This document shows, piece by piece, positions 27,277 to 34,757 of a stretch of 34,757 nt of DNA; the first letter of the stretch is position 1; every line of letters begins with the position of its first letter. This DNA is from Helicobacteraceae bacterium (GTDB lineage Bacteria > Campylobacterota > Campylobacteria > Campylobacterales > Helicobacteraceae), in contig JAFVZI010000011.1 of the NCBI GenBank assembly GCA_017508245.1, forward strand, positions 1-34,757, in the 5' to 3' direction. Made by a program: the position numbers and the translations under genes. Under the pieces are notes generated by a model. The model searched no databases. It was not told the origin of the DNA and was given only the letters and a program-made list of their open reading frames with translations.

Positions 27277-28710
27277 TTAATTAACATAATCACTAAGTGT
27301 CTGACCACTATAAAAAATATAATTTGCTTTTTGCAATTCATAATTATTTAGACTTTGAATATATGTCGCTTCTGCATTGTATTTAGCACTTAGAGAATCT
27401 AAATAATCATTATAATTAATGAGCTGTGCATTATATTTTTGTGCAATAGTTTCAAATGAAATACTAGCCGATTTCAGCGAAGCTTCTGCACTACGTATTT
27501 GAGATAAAGCCGCTTCTATTGATTTTTTATAAAATTTCACATTGTTTTCTTGCTCAATTTTCGCATATTCTATGCTTTTTTGTAGCATTAAATTCTGCAA
27601 TCTTAGAGACTCTTTTTGTCTATTTGTGCTAAAACCACTAAATATATTCCAAGTTACACTAACGCCAAATACATTTTGCTTTTTTGGATAAGAATAAGAC
27701 AAAATTTGATTATTAGATAGATTACTAGTATTAAAATTCCAAGTAAAAGTATCAAATAAAGTAATTGTAGGCCAATATGTCAAAGTCCCTGTCTGATGCT
27801 CTACACTTTGAGCTTGTTCTTCTTGCATAGTGATATTTAAACTCTGTATTGTTTTATACTGCGGATTAGTAATAGAGGCTAATTTTAGTTTATTTATATC
27901 GGTGTTTGTATAAAGCGATAACTGAAGCTTAATTTGCTCAAAATTCAATCTCAAAGATTCTAATTGATATTCGGTCGAACTCAATTCTGCTTTTAGAGCT
28001 TCTAGTGCATCTATAGTTTCCAATCCTGCTTCATGTAAAACCTGAATTCTCGCTACATTTGCAGAAATATTGACCTTTTTTTGTTCCATTGCAATAATTT
28101 GGCCCTTTAGCGTAAAATAGTTATAATATGCACTAATTACTTGCAAAAACAATACTTCTTGAGAATAACCTTTATCAGCGATTGCTGCACGAACCAAAGC
28201 ATTATTGGATAGCAAAGAAAATTCTCTTGCAGCACCATCAAATAAAACCCAATTCAAGCTTGCATTTGCTGAATGGGTATTCATACTAGGCTGCCAAGAT
28301 GATGTATTTCTTTTAGTGCTATTAAAGCTGTATCCCACATCAAGACTAGGTAAATAGCCCCCATAAACAGATGCTCTAGTAGCTTCTGCACTTTGTATTG
28401 CAATATCTTTTGCTTGTAATGTATAGTTATCCTTTGCTTTATCCAATAATTCTTTTAGGCTTAGCACGTCATTGGGGTCATCATAGGCATCTAATGCATC
28501 TCTTATTGTTGCATTCGGTTCTAATACGGGTGTAAAAATATCGTCTAATGGCTTTTGCGTAGTCATATTAACGCGTCCATCAAAATTTAGGCTACTATCA
28601 TATAGCTTTTCACCAGATTTTTCTATAATCAAACCTTGATTGTCATATGAAGATTCTGCAAATAATGCAAAACACATAATGCTAACTACAAGGAAATAAC
28701 GCTTCATCAA
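27277..28710 (-). CDS. TolC-like outer-membrane efflux protein (HefA type)
   Basis: A 477-residue outer-membrane channel with a signal peptide (1–18, MCFALFAES). The two internally repeated TolC halves are visible: long helices with conserved SLxWxLFDG-type strands (ASLNWVLFDGA and GVSVTWNIFSGF) and QVISAYYNYFTLK / IEAALSQIRSAEASLK helices. An N-terminal extension of about 75 residues precedes the first repeat. It is the first gene of the efflux operon, so the regulatory region is in the 161-nt gap before it. Confidence 0.9.
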   Translation of the reverse strand: MMKRYFLVVSIMCFALFAESSYDNQGLIIEKSGEKLYDSSLNFDGRVNMTTQKPLDDIFTPVLEPNATIRDALDAYDDPNDVLSLKELLDKAKDNYTLQAKDIAIQSAEATRASVYGGYLPSLDVGYSFNSTKRNTSSWQPSMNTHSANASLNWVLFDGAAREFSLLSNNALVRAAIADKGYSQEVLFLQVISAYYNYFTLKGQIIAMEQKKVNISANVARIQVLHEAGLETIDALEALKAELSSTEYQLESLRLNFEQIKLQLSLYTNTDINKLKLASITNPQYKTIQSLNITMQEEQAQSVEHQTGTLTYWPTITLFDTFTWNFNTSNLSNNQILSYSYPKKQNVFGVSVTWNIFSGFSTNRQKESLRLQNLMLQKSIEYAKIEQENNVKFYKKSIEAALSQIRSAEASLKSASISFETIAQKYNAQLINYNDYLDSLSAKYNAEATYIQSLNNYELQKANYIFYSGQTLSDYVN

Positions 28711-28756
28711 TAAAGCTCCTTTATAAAATACTAAAAATGAGTTTGGATTGTAAAAT

Positions 28757-28770
28757 AATTAATGTTAATT
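28757..28770. promoter_or_regulatory. Small inverted repeat before the efflux operon
   Basis: AATTAA-TG-TTAATT, about 50 bp upstream of the outer-membrane channel start, in the 161-nt gap after moaC. It could be an efflux-repressor operator, but the composition is so AT-rich that chance is quite possible. Confidence 0.25.
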
Positions 28771-28871
28771 AAAAATTAAAAAAATATTATTAGATAGTTT
28801 ATACTAGCTATTTTTATAACAAACAATGAAGGTTTTAAACTAAACTATTTTAGACTTATGGTATAGTATAA

Positions 28872-29354
28872 TTATCTTTGATAATCTCCGCTTTTACCGC
28901 CACTTTTAGAGATTAATGCTATATTTGAAATAGTCATACTTTTATCGACTGCTTTAAGCATATCATAGATTGTAAGCAAGCCTATTGATACACCGCTTAA
29001 CGCCTCCATTTCAACACCTGTTTTGCTTTCACATTTTGCCACTACTTCTAATATAACCATATATAAATCATTTTTTTTATCAACTTTAAATTCTGCCTTA
29101 CAATCGATCTTGCTTAAAAATAATGGATGACACATAGGTATCAAATCGCTAGTTTTCTTTGCCCCCATAATAGCAGCAATAATCGCTGTATCTACAACAG
29201 GTCCTTTTTTTGCATTGTTGTTTTTTATCATATTGAATGCGTCTTTATTCATCGATATTTCACCACGTGCCACCGCAACTCTATTGGTAATATCTTTTGT
29301 AGATACATCAACCATAGTTGGATTATTGCTTTCATTAATATGTGTGAGTTTCAA
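28872..29354 (-). CDS. moaC: Cyclic pyranopterin monophosphate synthase
   Basis: A 160-residue enzyme of molybdenum-cofactor synthesis that acts after MoaA to form cPMP. Hallmarks are MVDVSTKD near the start, the PMCHPL motif (about 78–83), the [23 protein letters not shown] segment with the active-site Glu and Asp, and the C-terminal SKSGGKSG Lys residues. It follows purL by 29 nt and is likely in its transcript. The other cofactor genes lie across the divergent promoter. Confidence 0.95.
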   Translation of the reverse strand: MKLTHINESNNPTMVDVSTKDITNRVAVARGEISMNKDAFNMIKNNNAKKGPVVDTAIIAAIMGAKKTSDLIPMCHPLFLSKIDCKAEFKVDKKNDLYMVILEVVAKCESKTGVEMEALSGVSIGLLTIYDMLKAVDKSMTISNIALISKSGGKSGDYQR

Positions 29355-29383
29355 ATAAACCTCCCAGACACTTGATATGTATT

Positions 29384-31603
29384 TTAATTTTTTTGATTTT
29401 TCATAAAATATTTAAATGAATTAAAATAAAGCTCTTTTGCTTCCTCGTGCGATATTGATACAGAATCTATATTGATATTTCCGCCTTTCTGCCCTACTTT
29501 GCCAATAATTTTATAAGGAAGATTGTATTTGATAGCCGTTTTATTAACAGAATCCAAATTATCGCTAGACACCTCGATACAAGCACAGCTTTGCATTTCA
29601 CTAAATATCATATCTTTTGTAATATCCAACTCTACATCAATCCCATATCCGCCAAACAAAGCCATTTTAGCTAAACTAATTGCTATACCGCCCTCTTTTA
29701 TGCTTTTGCTTGATTTTATAAATGATGAAGATTCTCTTAAAAATTTCCATAAAGATGCCTCTTTGTAGAGATCAATCCTAGGGGTAAGCCCTTTTATCTC
29801 ACCTCTTGTGATTTTAAGTAATAAACTACCGCCAAATTCTTCTTTTAGCTCACCAACAATAATAAGCAAATTATCTTTTTGTTTTAATGCAGAATCTCTA
29901 AAATTATTTATATTATCAATAATTCCTACCATGCCAATACTTGGAGTTGGATATATATCTATACCATCACTTTGATTATAAAGTGAAACATTTCCACTTA
30001 CAACAGGTGTATTTAAAACACTGCAAGCCTCCGCTATTCCCTCACAAGATTCTTTAAATTGCCACATAACATTTGGATTATCTGGATTCCCAAAATTTAA
30101 ACAATCTGTGATACTAAGCGGCATAGCTCCACGAGTGGCACAATTTCTTCCAGCGGTTGCCACTGCTATTTTTGCACCTTCTTTTGGGTCAAGATAACAA
30201 TATCTAGGATTGCAATATAGACTTAATGCCAATAATCTACCATTTTCTTTTATTCTAATTACGCTTGCATCACCATTACCGCTACCTAAAATCGTATTTG
30301 TTAAAATTGAGCTATCATATTGATTATAAATCCACGATTTATCACAAACATCTACACAAGATATAAGCTCTTTAAAAATATTACTTTGACTTTTTGTGCT
30401 TGGGATAAAACTAAAGCTATGAAGCTTATCTAAATATTTTGGATATTCTACTTTCTTTTGCAACACTGGTGCTGCATCACTAAGTGGAGCTATGGGAATC
30501 TCCGCACACAAAGCACCATTGAAATAAAGCTCCATATTCCCACCATTAATTACTTCACCAATGATTTCTGCACTCACTTCCCATTTTTTAAATATATCAA
30601 TGATTTCTTGCTCTTTACCACTTTTTGCACAAAGTAGCATTCTTTCTTGAGATTCGCTTAGCATTAATTCATAGGGCGTCATATTTTTTTCTCTCGTTGG
30701 CACTTTATCGAGATAAAGTCTCATACCACTTTTTACATTACCACTGCTTGCCCTACTTGCCATTTCAAAACTTGAGCTAGTAAGCCCAGCTGCTCCCATA
30801 TCCTGAATCCCAATAATCAAATCTTTGCTAAATACTTCTAAACAAGCCTCAAGTAATAGCTTTTCGCTAAAAGGGTCGCCAACTTGCACTGTCGGACGGA
30901 GATTCTTAGAATCTTCATTAAAACTATCACTGCTCATTACAGCACCACCAAGTCCATCACGACCTGTTTTACTGCCTACATAAATGATAGAATTTTTATT
31001 TCCCTCTGCCCTCCCATAAAATATATTTTCTTTTTTAACGATACCTAGATTAAATGCATTTACAAGTATATTTCCATTATAACAAGCCTCAAAGCTAGTT
31101 TCGCCACCAATTGTTGGCACTCCCATACAATTGCCATAATCACCAATTCCAGCTACAACACCACGAAGCAAATATTTATGCTTTTTTTCCTCTTTTTTAT
31201 CAGTAATATTTCCAAACCTAATAGAATCTAGGCTTGCAACAGGTCTTGCACCCATAGTAAAAATATCTCTCATGATTCCACCTACACCCGTTGCAGCCCC
31301 AGCATATGGCTCAATAAAGCTTGGATGATTGTGAGATTCCATTTTAAATACAGCACAATATCCATCACCAATATCAATAATCCCAGCATTTTCACCGGGA
31401 CCCTGGATGACATAAGGAGCTTTTATAGGAAAATTCCTTAGATAAATTTTACTTGATTTATAACTACAATGCTCACTCCACATAGCAGAAAAGATTCCAA
31501 TTTCAACTAGATTTGGCTCTCTACCTAGAATCTCTTTAATATTTTCATAATCACTCAAGCTTAATTTATGATTGTTTAGGACTTCATCTATATTTTGTAT
31601 CAT
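29384..31603 (-). CDS. purL: Phosphoribosylformylglycinamidine synthase II
   Basis: A 739-residue small-type PurL, which converts FGAR to FGAM in purine synthesis with separate PurS and PurQ subunits (not in this window). The N-terminal [14 protein letters not shown], the [14 protein letters not shown] and ESHNHPS active-site segments, and two repeated AIRS-like halves are present. Length is normal. It starts 74 bp from the divergent moeA. Confidence 0.95.
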   Translation of the reverse strand: MIQNIDEVLNNHKLSLSDYENIKEILGREPNLVEIGIFSAMWSEHCSYKSSKIYLRNFPIKAPYVIQGPGENAGIIDIGDGYCAVFKMESHNHPSFIEPYAGAATGVGGIMRDIFTMGARPVASLDSIRFGNITDKKEEKKHKYLLRGVVAGIGDYGNCMGVPTIGGETSFEACYNGNILVNAFNLGIVKKENIFYGRAEGNKNSIIYVGSKTGRDGLGGAVMSSDSFNEDSKNLRPTVQVGDPFSEKLLLEACLEVFSKDLIIGIQDMGAAGLTSSSFEMASRASSGNVKSGMRLYLDKVPTREKNMTPYELMLSESQERMLLCAKSGKEQEIIDIFKKWEVSAEIIGEVINGGNMELYFNGALCAEIPIAPLSDAAPVLQKKVEYPKYLDKLHSFSFIPSTKSQSNIFKELISCVDVCDKSWIYNQYDSSILTNTILGSGNGDASVIRIKENGRLLALSLYCNPRYCYLDPKEGAKIAVATAGRNCATRGAMPLSITDCLNFGNPDNPNVMWQFKESCEGIAEACSVLNTPVVSGNVSLYNQSDGIDIYPTPSIGMVGIIDNINNFRDSALKQKDNLLIIVGELKEEFGGSLLLKITRGEIKGLTPRIDLYKEASLWKFLRESSSFIKSSKSIKEGGIAISLAKMALFGGYGIDVELDITKDMIFSEMQSCACIEVSSDNLDSVNKTAIKYNLPYKIIGKVGQKGGNINIDSVSISHEEAKELYFNSFKYFMKNQKN

Positions 31604-31609
31604 TAGTTT

Positions 31610-31637
31610 TCACTTTTTTTAAAGTTTTGAAAAGTGA
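31610..31637. promoter_or_regulatory. Inverted repeat in the purL–moeA divergent promoter
   Basis: Perfect eight-base arms TCACTTTT (31610–31617) and AAAAGTGA (31630–31637) with a 12-base spacer. The repeat lies just upstream of an AT-rich TATATAAAAT (about 31641–31650) that may be the moeA -10. A shared operator for purL and moeA is possible. Confidence 0.4.
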
Positions 31638-31677
31638 TTTTATATAAAATACAACAACTATGCAATAAAGGCAAAAA

Positions 31678-32895
31678 ATGAATAGCAATATAACACTAAA
31701 TGAAGCACTGCATTTGATAAGTAACGCAAATATCAAGCCTTTACAAAAAGAAAAAGTATTTATCCATAATAGCGTCAATAGAATCTTATATGATGATATA
31801 AAAGCAATAGAATCGTCACCAAAATTTGACACTTCAAGTATGGATGGATATGCATTTTGCTATAGTGATTTGGAAAGATTACAAAATGCAGGACTAGAGA
31901 TTCTATCTATAAACAAAGCCGGAAATGAGAATGAATGTGAAGTAGGAAAAGGCAAGTGTATAAAGACTTTCACCGGAGCAAAAATTCCAAAAAATGCCGA
32001 TACGATAGCCATAGTAGAGCAGGTTTATATCAAAAACAATAGAATCTTTTTAAATGAAAATGAAGAGGTTGCACCATATAGATTTATTAGAAAAATTGGT
32101 GAAAACTACAAAAAGGGCGATGTGCTACTTCCAAAAGGAATGCAAATCAATCCATTTCATATAGGCATCCTTGCACAAAACAATACTATTTTTTTACAAG
32201 TTTATAGAAAACCCAGAATCTCAATCCTAACAAGTGGCGATGAAATAGCAGAAATTGGAGAAATAAAAGAAAATGACAATTTTATTTATAGCTCAAATAA
32301 TCACACACTATATGCTATAACAAAAGCACTTGGATGTGAAAGCTCGATACACAATATCATACAAGATTCCAAGCTTGAGATAAAAAATGCCATAGAATCT
32401 GCACTAGAATCTAGTGATATGGTAATTACTACGGGTGGAATGAGTAAGGGGGATTTTGATTTTACAAAAGAAGTGATAAAAGATTTTGGTGAAACTATAT
32501 TTGAAAGTGTTAAAATAAAGCCCGGCAAAGTGGTCTCATATATAAATTGCAAGAATAAGCATATATTAGCACTTCCGGGCAATCCAAATTCAAGTGTCGT
32601 ATCATTTTTGCTTTTTGGTAGATTGATATTATCAAAAATGCTAAATAAAGATGCGGCTATCCCGATACAAAAAGCAAAAATAACAAATGATATTAGAAAT
32701 TTAGATTCTATTAGACTAGAATTTGCTCCAGCAAGCATAAAACTAGTTGATGGCATACATGAAGCAACTATCATAGAAAATAGACAATCATATATGATAA
32801 ATAGACTAAATGATGCGATGGTTATTATGGATAAAAAAGCAAATAAAGGCGATTTGGTTGATATAATAATTTTAAATGATTTATTGAAATTTTAA
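31678..32895 (+). CDS. moeA: Molybdopterin molybdotransferase
   Basis: A 405-residue enzyme that inserts molybdate into adenylated molybdopterin. The SSMDGYA motif (near residue 57), the TGAKIP loop, the TGGMSKGDFDF segment and ALPGNPNSS are the family markers. Four-domain MoeA length is normal. It opens the plus-strand cofactor operon; moaD starts 10 nt after it ends. Confidence 0.95.
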   Translation: MNSNITLNEALHLISNANIKPLQKEKVFIHNSVNRILYDDIKAIESSPKFDTSSMDGYAFCYSDLERLQNAGLEILSINKAGNENECEVGKGKCIKTFTGAKIPKNADTIAIVEQVYIKNNRIFLNENEEVAPYRFIRKIGENYKKGDVLLPKGMQINPFHIGILAQNNTIFLQVYRKPRISILTSGDEIAEIGEIKENDNFIYSSNNHTLYAITKALGCESSIHNIIQDSKLEIKNAIESALESSDMVITTGGMSKGDFDFTKEVIKDFGETIFESVKIKPGKVVSYINCKNKHILALPGNPNSSVVSFLLFGRLILSKMLNKDAAIPIQKAKITNDIRNLDSIRLEFAPASIKLVDGIHEATIIENRQSYMINRLNDAMVIMDKKANKGDLVDIIILNDLLKF

Positions 32896-32905
32896 AGGAA
32901 AAAAT

Positions 32906-33130
32906 ATGGTTGAAGTTCATTTTCTAGGTCCAATAGGGCTAGATTCTATACATTGTGAAGCTAAAAACTTCAAAGAACTAAAAGAAGAATTAAATAAGAT
33001 TGATAAATTAAAAGAGTGGCTACCGCTATGTGCAATAGCACTAAATGATAAGATAGTGCAAGATTCTAGTGATATAACCTTTGAGGATAATGATACAATA
33101 TCGCTTCTTCCTCCTGTATGTGGCGGCTAA
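32906..33130 (+). CDS. moaD: Molybdopterin synthase small subunit
   Basis: A 74-residue ubiquitin-like sulfur carrier ending in Gly-Gly (PPVCGG), whose C-terminal glycine is thiocarboxylated to supply the dithiolene sulfurs. DxxSLLPPVxGG is the standard tail. An AAAGGAAAAA ribosome site precedes the ATG. MoaE starts two bases after its stop. Confidence 0.93.
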   Translation: MVEVHFLGPIGLDSIHCEAKNFKELKEELNKIDKLKEWLPLCAIALNDKIVQDSSDITFEDNDTISLLPPVCGG

Positions 33131-33132
33131 AT

Positions 33133-33570
33133 ATGGAATTACAAATATTTAGTGGTGCCTTAAATACAAGTGAGATTTATCATGTTTGGGAAAGCAGAGC
33201 AATAGAGCGAAATTGTGGTGCATTAAGCATATTTACTGGAATTGTTCGTGGTGAAAATAATATCACACATCTTAGTTTTGATATATATTTGCCACTGTTG
33301 CAATCTTGGTTTGATACTTGGCAGATGAAAGCAAAAGCTCAGCAAACTACAATATATATGGCACATTCAAGCGGTGATGTAGAGATTGGCAAATCATCTT
33401 ATATGTGTGGGTTGATTTCAAAAAATAGACAAAGTGTTTTATCTCTATATGATGATTTCATAGAAGATTTTAAAGCAAATGCTCCAATTTGGAAATATGA
33501 TGTCATAGATGGAAAGAGAATCTACGCCCTGCATAGAAGTCACGAGATAAAAGGAGCTAGACTTGTATGA
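33133..33570 (+). CDS. moaE: Molybdopterin synthase large subunit
   Basis: A 145-residue catalytic subunit that, with MoaD, converts cPMP to molybdopterin. CGALSIFTGIVRGEN carries the conserved Arg, and FKANAPIWKYD keeps both catalytic Lys residues at the E. coli spacing (seven apart). The usual HR-x-G motif reads HSSGD here, a mild deviation. I choose ATG 33133 (MELQIF); an upstream ATG at 33118 would overlap the moaD end and add five residues. It overlaps mobB by 4 nt (ATGA). Confidence 0.9.
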   Translation: MELQIFSGALNTSEIYHVWESRAIERNCGALSIFTGIVRGENNITHLSFDIYLPLLQSWFDTWQMKAKAQQTTIYMAHSSGDVEIGKSSYMCGLISKNRQSVLSLYDDFIEDFKANAPIWKYDVIDGKRIYALHRSHEIKGARLV

Positions 33571-34040
33571 AAATCATTAGTTTTAGTGGAATCTCAAATA
33601 GTGGAAAAACAACCTTGATTGAAAATCTATGCAAGATTCTAACTCCAAAATATCAAGTCGGTGTGATAAAGCATGACCCAAAAAGCAAAGCCATATTTGA
33701 CACAGAAGGGAAAGATAGTTATAAATTCTTTCAAAGTGGTGCAAATGTCGCAGTAGTATCGCCAAAAGAGACAAATATAAGATTTAATAATAGTCTAGAT
33801 AATAATGAAATCATAAATATTTTAAATACATATAAAAAGCTGGATTATCTCTTTATCGAAGGATTTAAAAGTATGCCATATAAAAAAATATGCGTTATTA
33901 GAGGTGATTTTGTCCAAAGTGATTTTGATTTATGTGATGCAATCGCGACAACAAATAAATATAAGGATAATTTCAAAAATAAAATTATACTTGATTTAGA
34001 TAATTATAAAGAAATATTACAATGGATAGATGATGAATAA
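33567..34040 (+). CDS. mobB: MobB, GTP-binding molybdopterin-guanine dinucleotide accessory protein
   Basis: A 157-residue P-loop GTPase. Walker A is GISNSGKT (8–15), followed by the KHDPK and DSYKFFQSGA motifs of MobB. It assists MobA in attaching GMP to the cofactor; no mobA is in this window. It is coupled to moaE and mogA by overlaps. Confidence 0.9.
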   Translation: MKIISFSGISNSGKTTLIENLCKILTPKYQVGVIKHDPKSKAIFDTEGKDSYKFFQSGANVAVVSPKETNIRFNNSLDNNEIINILNTYKKLDYLFIEGFKSMPYKKICVIRGDFVQSDFDLCDAIATTNKYKDNFKNKIILDLDNYKEILQWIDDE

Positions 34041-34557
34041 AATAGTAAAAATTGGAATCCTCACCGCTTCAGATAGAGCCTCTCAAGGAGTGTATGAAGA
34101 TTTAAGCGGAAAAGCAATCATTGATACACTCAATTTATACCTAAAGACAAAATGGGAAGCAGAATATAGGCTAGTTAGTGATGAATTTGAGGATATAAAA
34201 GATACTCTATTGGAACTATCAAAAAATTGTTCTTTGATACTTACTACTGGTGGAACAGGACCTGCAAAACGAGATGTTACCCCAGAAGCGACAGAAGCAG
34301 TGTGTCAAAAAATGCTTCCTGGATTTGGAGAGTTGATGAGAAGCGTGAGTTTAAAATATGTGCCAACTGCAATTTTATCAAGACAAAGTGCTGGAATATG
34401 CAATAACTCTCTAATCATAAATCTACCCGGCAAACCAAAAAGTATAAGAGAATGCCTTGATGCTGTTTTTCCTGCTGTACCATATTGCATTGATTTAATA
34501 GATGGTGATTATTTAGAAACAAATGAAGAAATATTAAAAACTTTTAGACCAAAATAG
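34030..34557 (+). CDS. mogA: Molybdopterin adenylyltransferase
   Basis: A 175-residue enzyme that adenylates molybdopterin before MoeA inserts molybdate. ILTASDRASQGVYEDLSG at the start, the TTGGTGPAKRDVTPEAT motif and LPGKPKSIRECL are diagnostic for MogA rather than MoaB. The start may be ATG 34030 or 34033; both overlap the mobB stop. It is the last gene of the cofactor operon. Confidence 0.93.
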   Translation: MMNKIVKIGILTASDRASQGVYEDLSGKAIIDTLNLYLKTKWEAEYRLVSDEFEDIKDTLLELSKNCSLILTTGGTGPAKRDVTPEATEAVCQKMLPGFGELMRSVSLKYVPTAILSRQSAGICNNSLIINLPGKPKSIRECLDAVFPAVPYCIDLIDGDYLETNEEILKTFRPK

Positions 34558-34574
34558 CTTTTAAGGATAGATTC

Positions 34575-34585
34575 AAAAAAAAAAA
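34575..34585 (+). repeat. A11 homopolymer between mogA and the pseudopilin gene
   Basis: Eleven consecutive A in a 95-bp intergenic gap, 68 bp before the pseudopilin ATG. Long A/T tracts upstream of genes can act as promoter-spacing phase switches in Helicobacter, but no promoter hexamers were confirmed around it. Confidence 0.5.
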
Positions 34586-34602
34586 TGTTTAAATTCTATT
34601 TA

Positions 34603-34626
34603 CTTTTACTCTACTAGAGTTAAAAG
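34603..34626. terminator. Imperfect hairpin between mogA and the pseudopilin gene
   Basis: CTTTTA, CTCT, ACT loop, AGAG, T, TAAAAG: two matching arm parts with one bulged base. It could end the cofactor operon, or be an operator for the pseudopilin gene that follows. Confidence 0.35.
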
Positions 34627-34652
34627 AAAGCTTATTTCACAAGGAGTTTGGA

Positions 34653-34757
34653 ATGAAAAGAAGTGGTTTCTCAATGATTGAGTTGGTTTTTGTTATCGTT
34701 ATACTAGGAGTTTTGGCTGCAGTTGCTGTGCCTAGATTTGTAACAACAAGGACAGAT
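34653..34757 (+). CDS. Type IV pilin-like (pseudopilin) protein, 5' part
   Basis: The first 35 residues of a protein cut by the window end. It has a short charged leader ending in Gly, then Phe and Glu at +5 (RSG/FSMIE), and a hydrophobic helix with a Pro (VIVILGVLAAVAVPRF). This is the class III prepilin signal cut and N-methylated by a prepilin peptidase. It belongs to a type II secretion or DNA-uptake pseudopilus. An AAGGAG ribosome site (34641–34646) precedes the ATG. Confidence 0.85.
   Translation, partial: MKRSGFSMIELVFVIVILGVLAAVAVPRFVTTRTD

Noticed and set aside
28871..28885. ATTATC-TTT-GATAAT hairpin at the moaC stop as a terminator
   Set aside because: The stem is only six AT-rich pairs with no T-run after it; chance is likely in this composition.
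1..34757. tRNA, rRNA, CRISPR arrays, insertion sequences, prophage
   Set aside because: No cloverleaf-like GC-rich genes, repeat-spacer arrays, transposase or phage genes were seen on either strand.

Overview
The window looks like a chromosomal segment of an enterohepatic-type Helicobacter (Campylobacterota). It is AT-rich and gene-dense, with short gaps and many overlapping start/stop codons. Several neighbour pairs match Helicobacter/Campylobacter order as I remember it: cheZ next to a U32 peptidase gene, argF–hypothetical–hemN–GlpC-like Fe-S protein, mqo near an SH3/NlpC-P60 lipoprotein, and a hefABC-like efflux operon. Assignment comes from protein content and synteny read by eye, not from a database search. 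No rRNA, tRNA, CRISPR array or intact insertion sequence was seen.

Layout. 1–148 is the tail of an unrecognised gene followed by a hairpin. 234–1894 (minus) is a PAP2 phosphatase, an orphan Znu/Mnt-type ABC permease and a small membrane protein. 2041–4022 (plus) is a remote CheZ and a U32 peptidase-family protein that lacks any ATG/GTG/TTG start. 4002–13283 is a long minus-strand run: NlpC/P60 lipoprotein, ZnuA, ZnuC and Mqo form one apparent operon; ArgF, a small conserved protein, HemN, a GlpC-like Fe-S protein and a methyltransferase-like protein form a second. The last gene carries a G9 tract that puts it out of frame (phase OFF). 13377–15263 (plus) holds a membrane metallophosphoesterase and a secreted SIMPL/DUF541-like protein. 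15268–20638 (minus) is a protein-quality-control block: HtpG, a DsbC-like oxidoreductase and ClpB, with a full-consensus sigma70 promoter in front of clpB.

20639–21337 is the only large non-coding gap. It has a 26-bp palindrome at the htpG end and a Fur-box-like palindrome at the exbB end. 21338–22792 is exbB–exbD–tonB, with tonB broken by a -1 frame difference in an A-rich stretch. 22777–28710 (minus) is a TolC/MFP/RND efflux operon followed by an MnmC-like methyltransferase. 28872–34557 is a molybdenum-cofactor region: moaC behind purL on the minus strand, and divergently moeA–moaD–moaE–mobB–mogA. The window ends inside a type IV pilin-like (pseudopilin) gene.

The most interesting points are gene-expression oddities rather than a new multi-gene system: a phase-variable methyltransferase-like gene, a frameshifted tonB with slippery A-tracts, an apparent AUA start codon overlapping the cheZ stop, a zinc transporter split over about 9 kb, and two strong uncharacterised palindromes.
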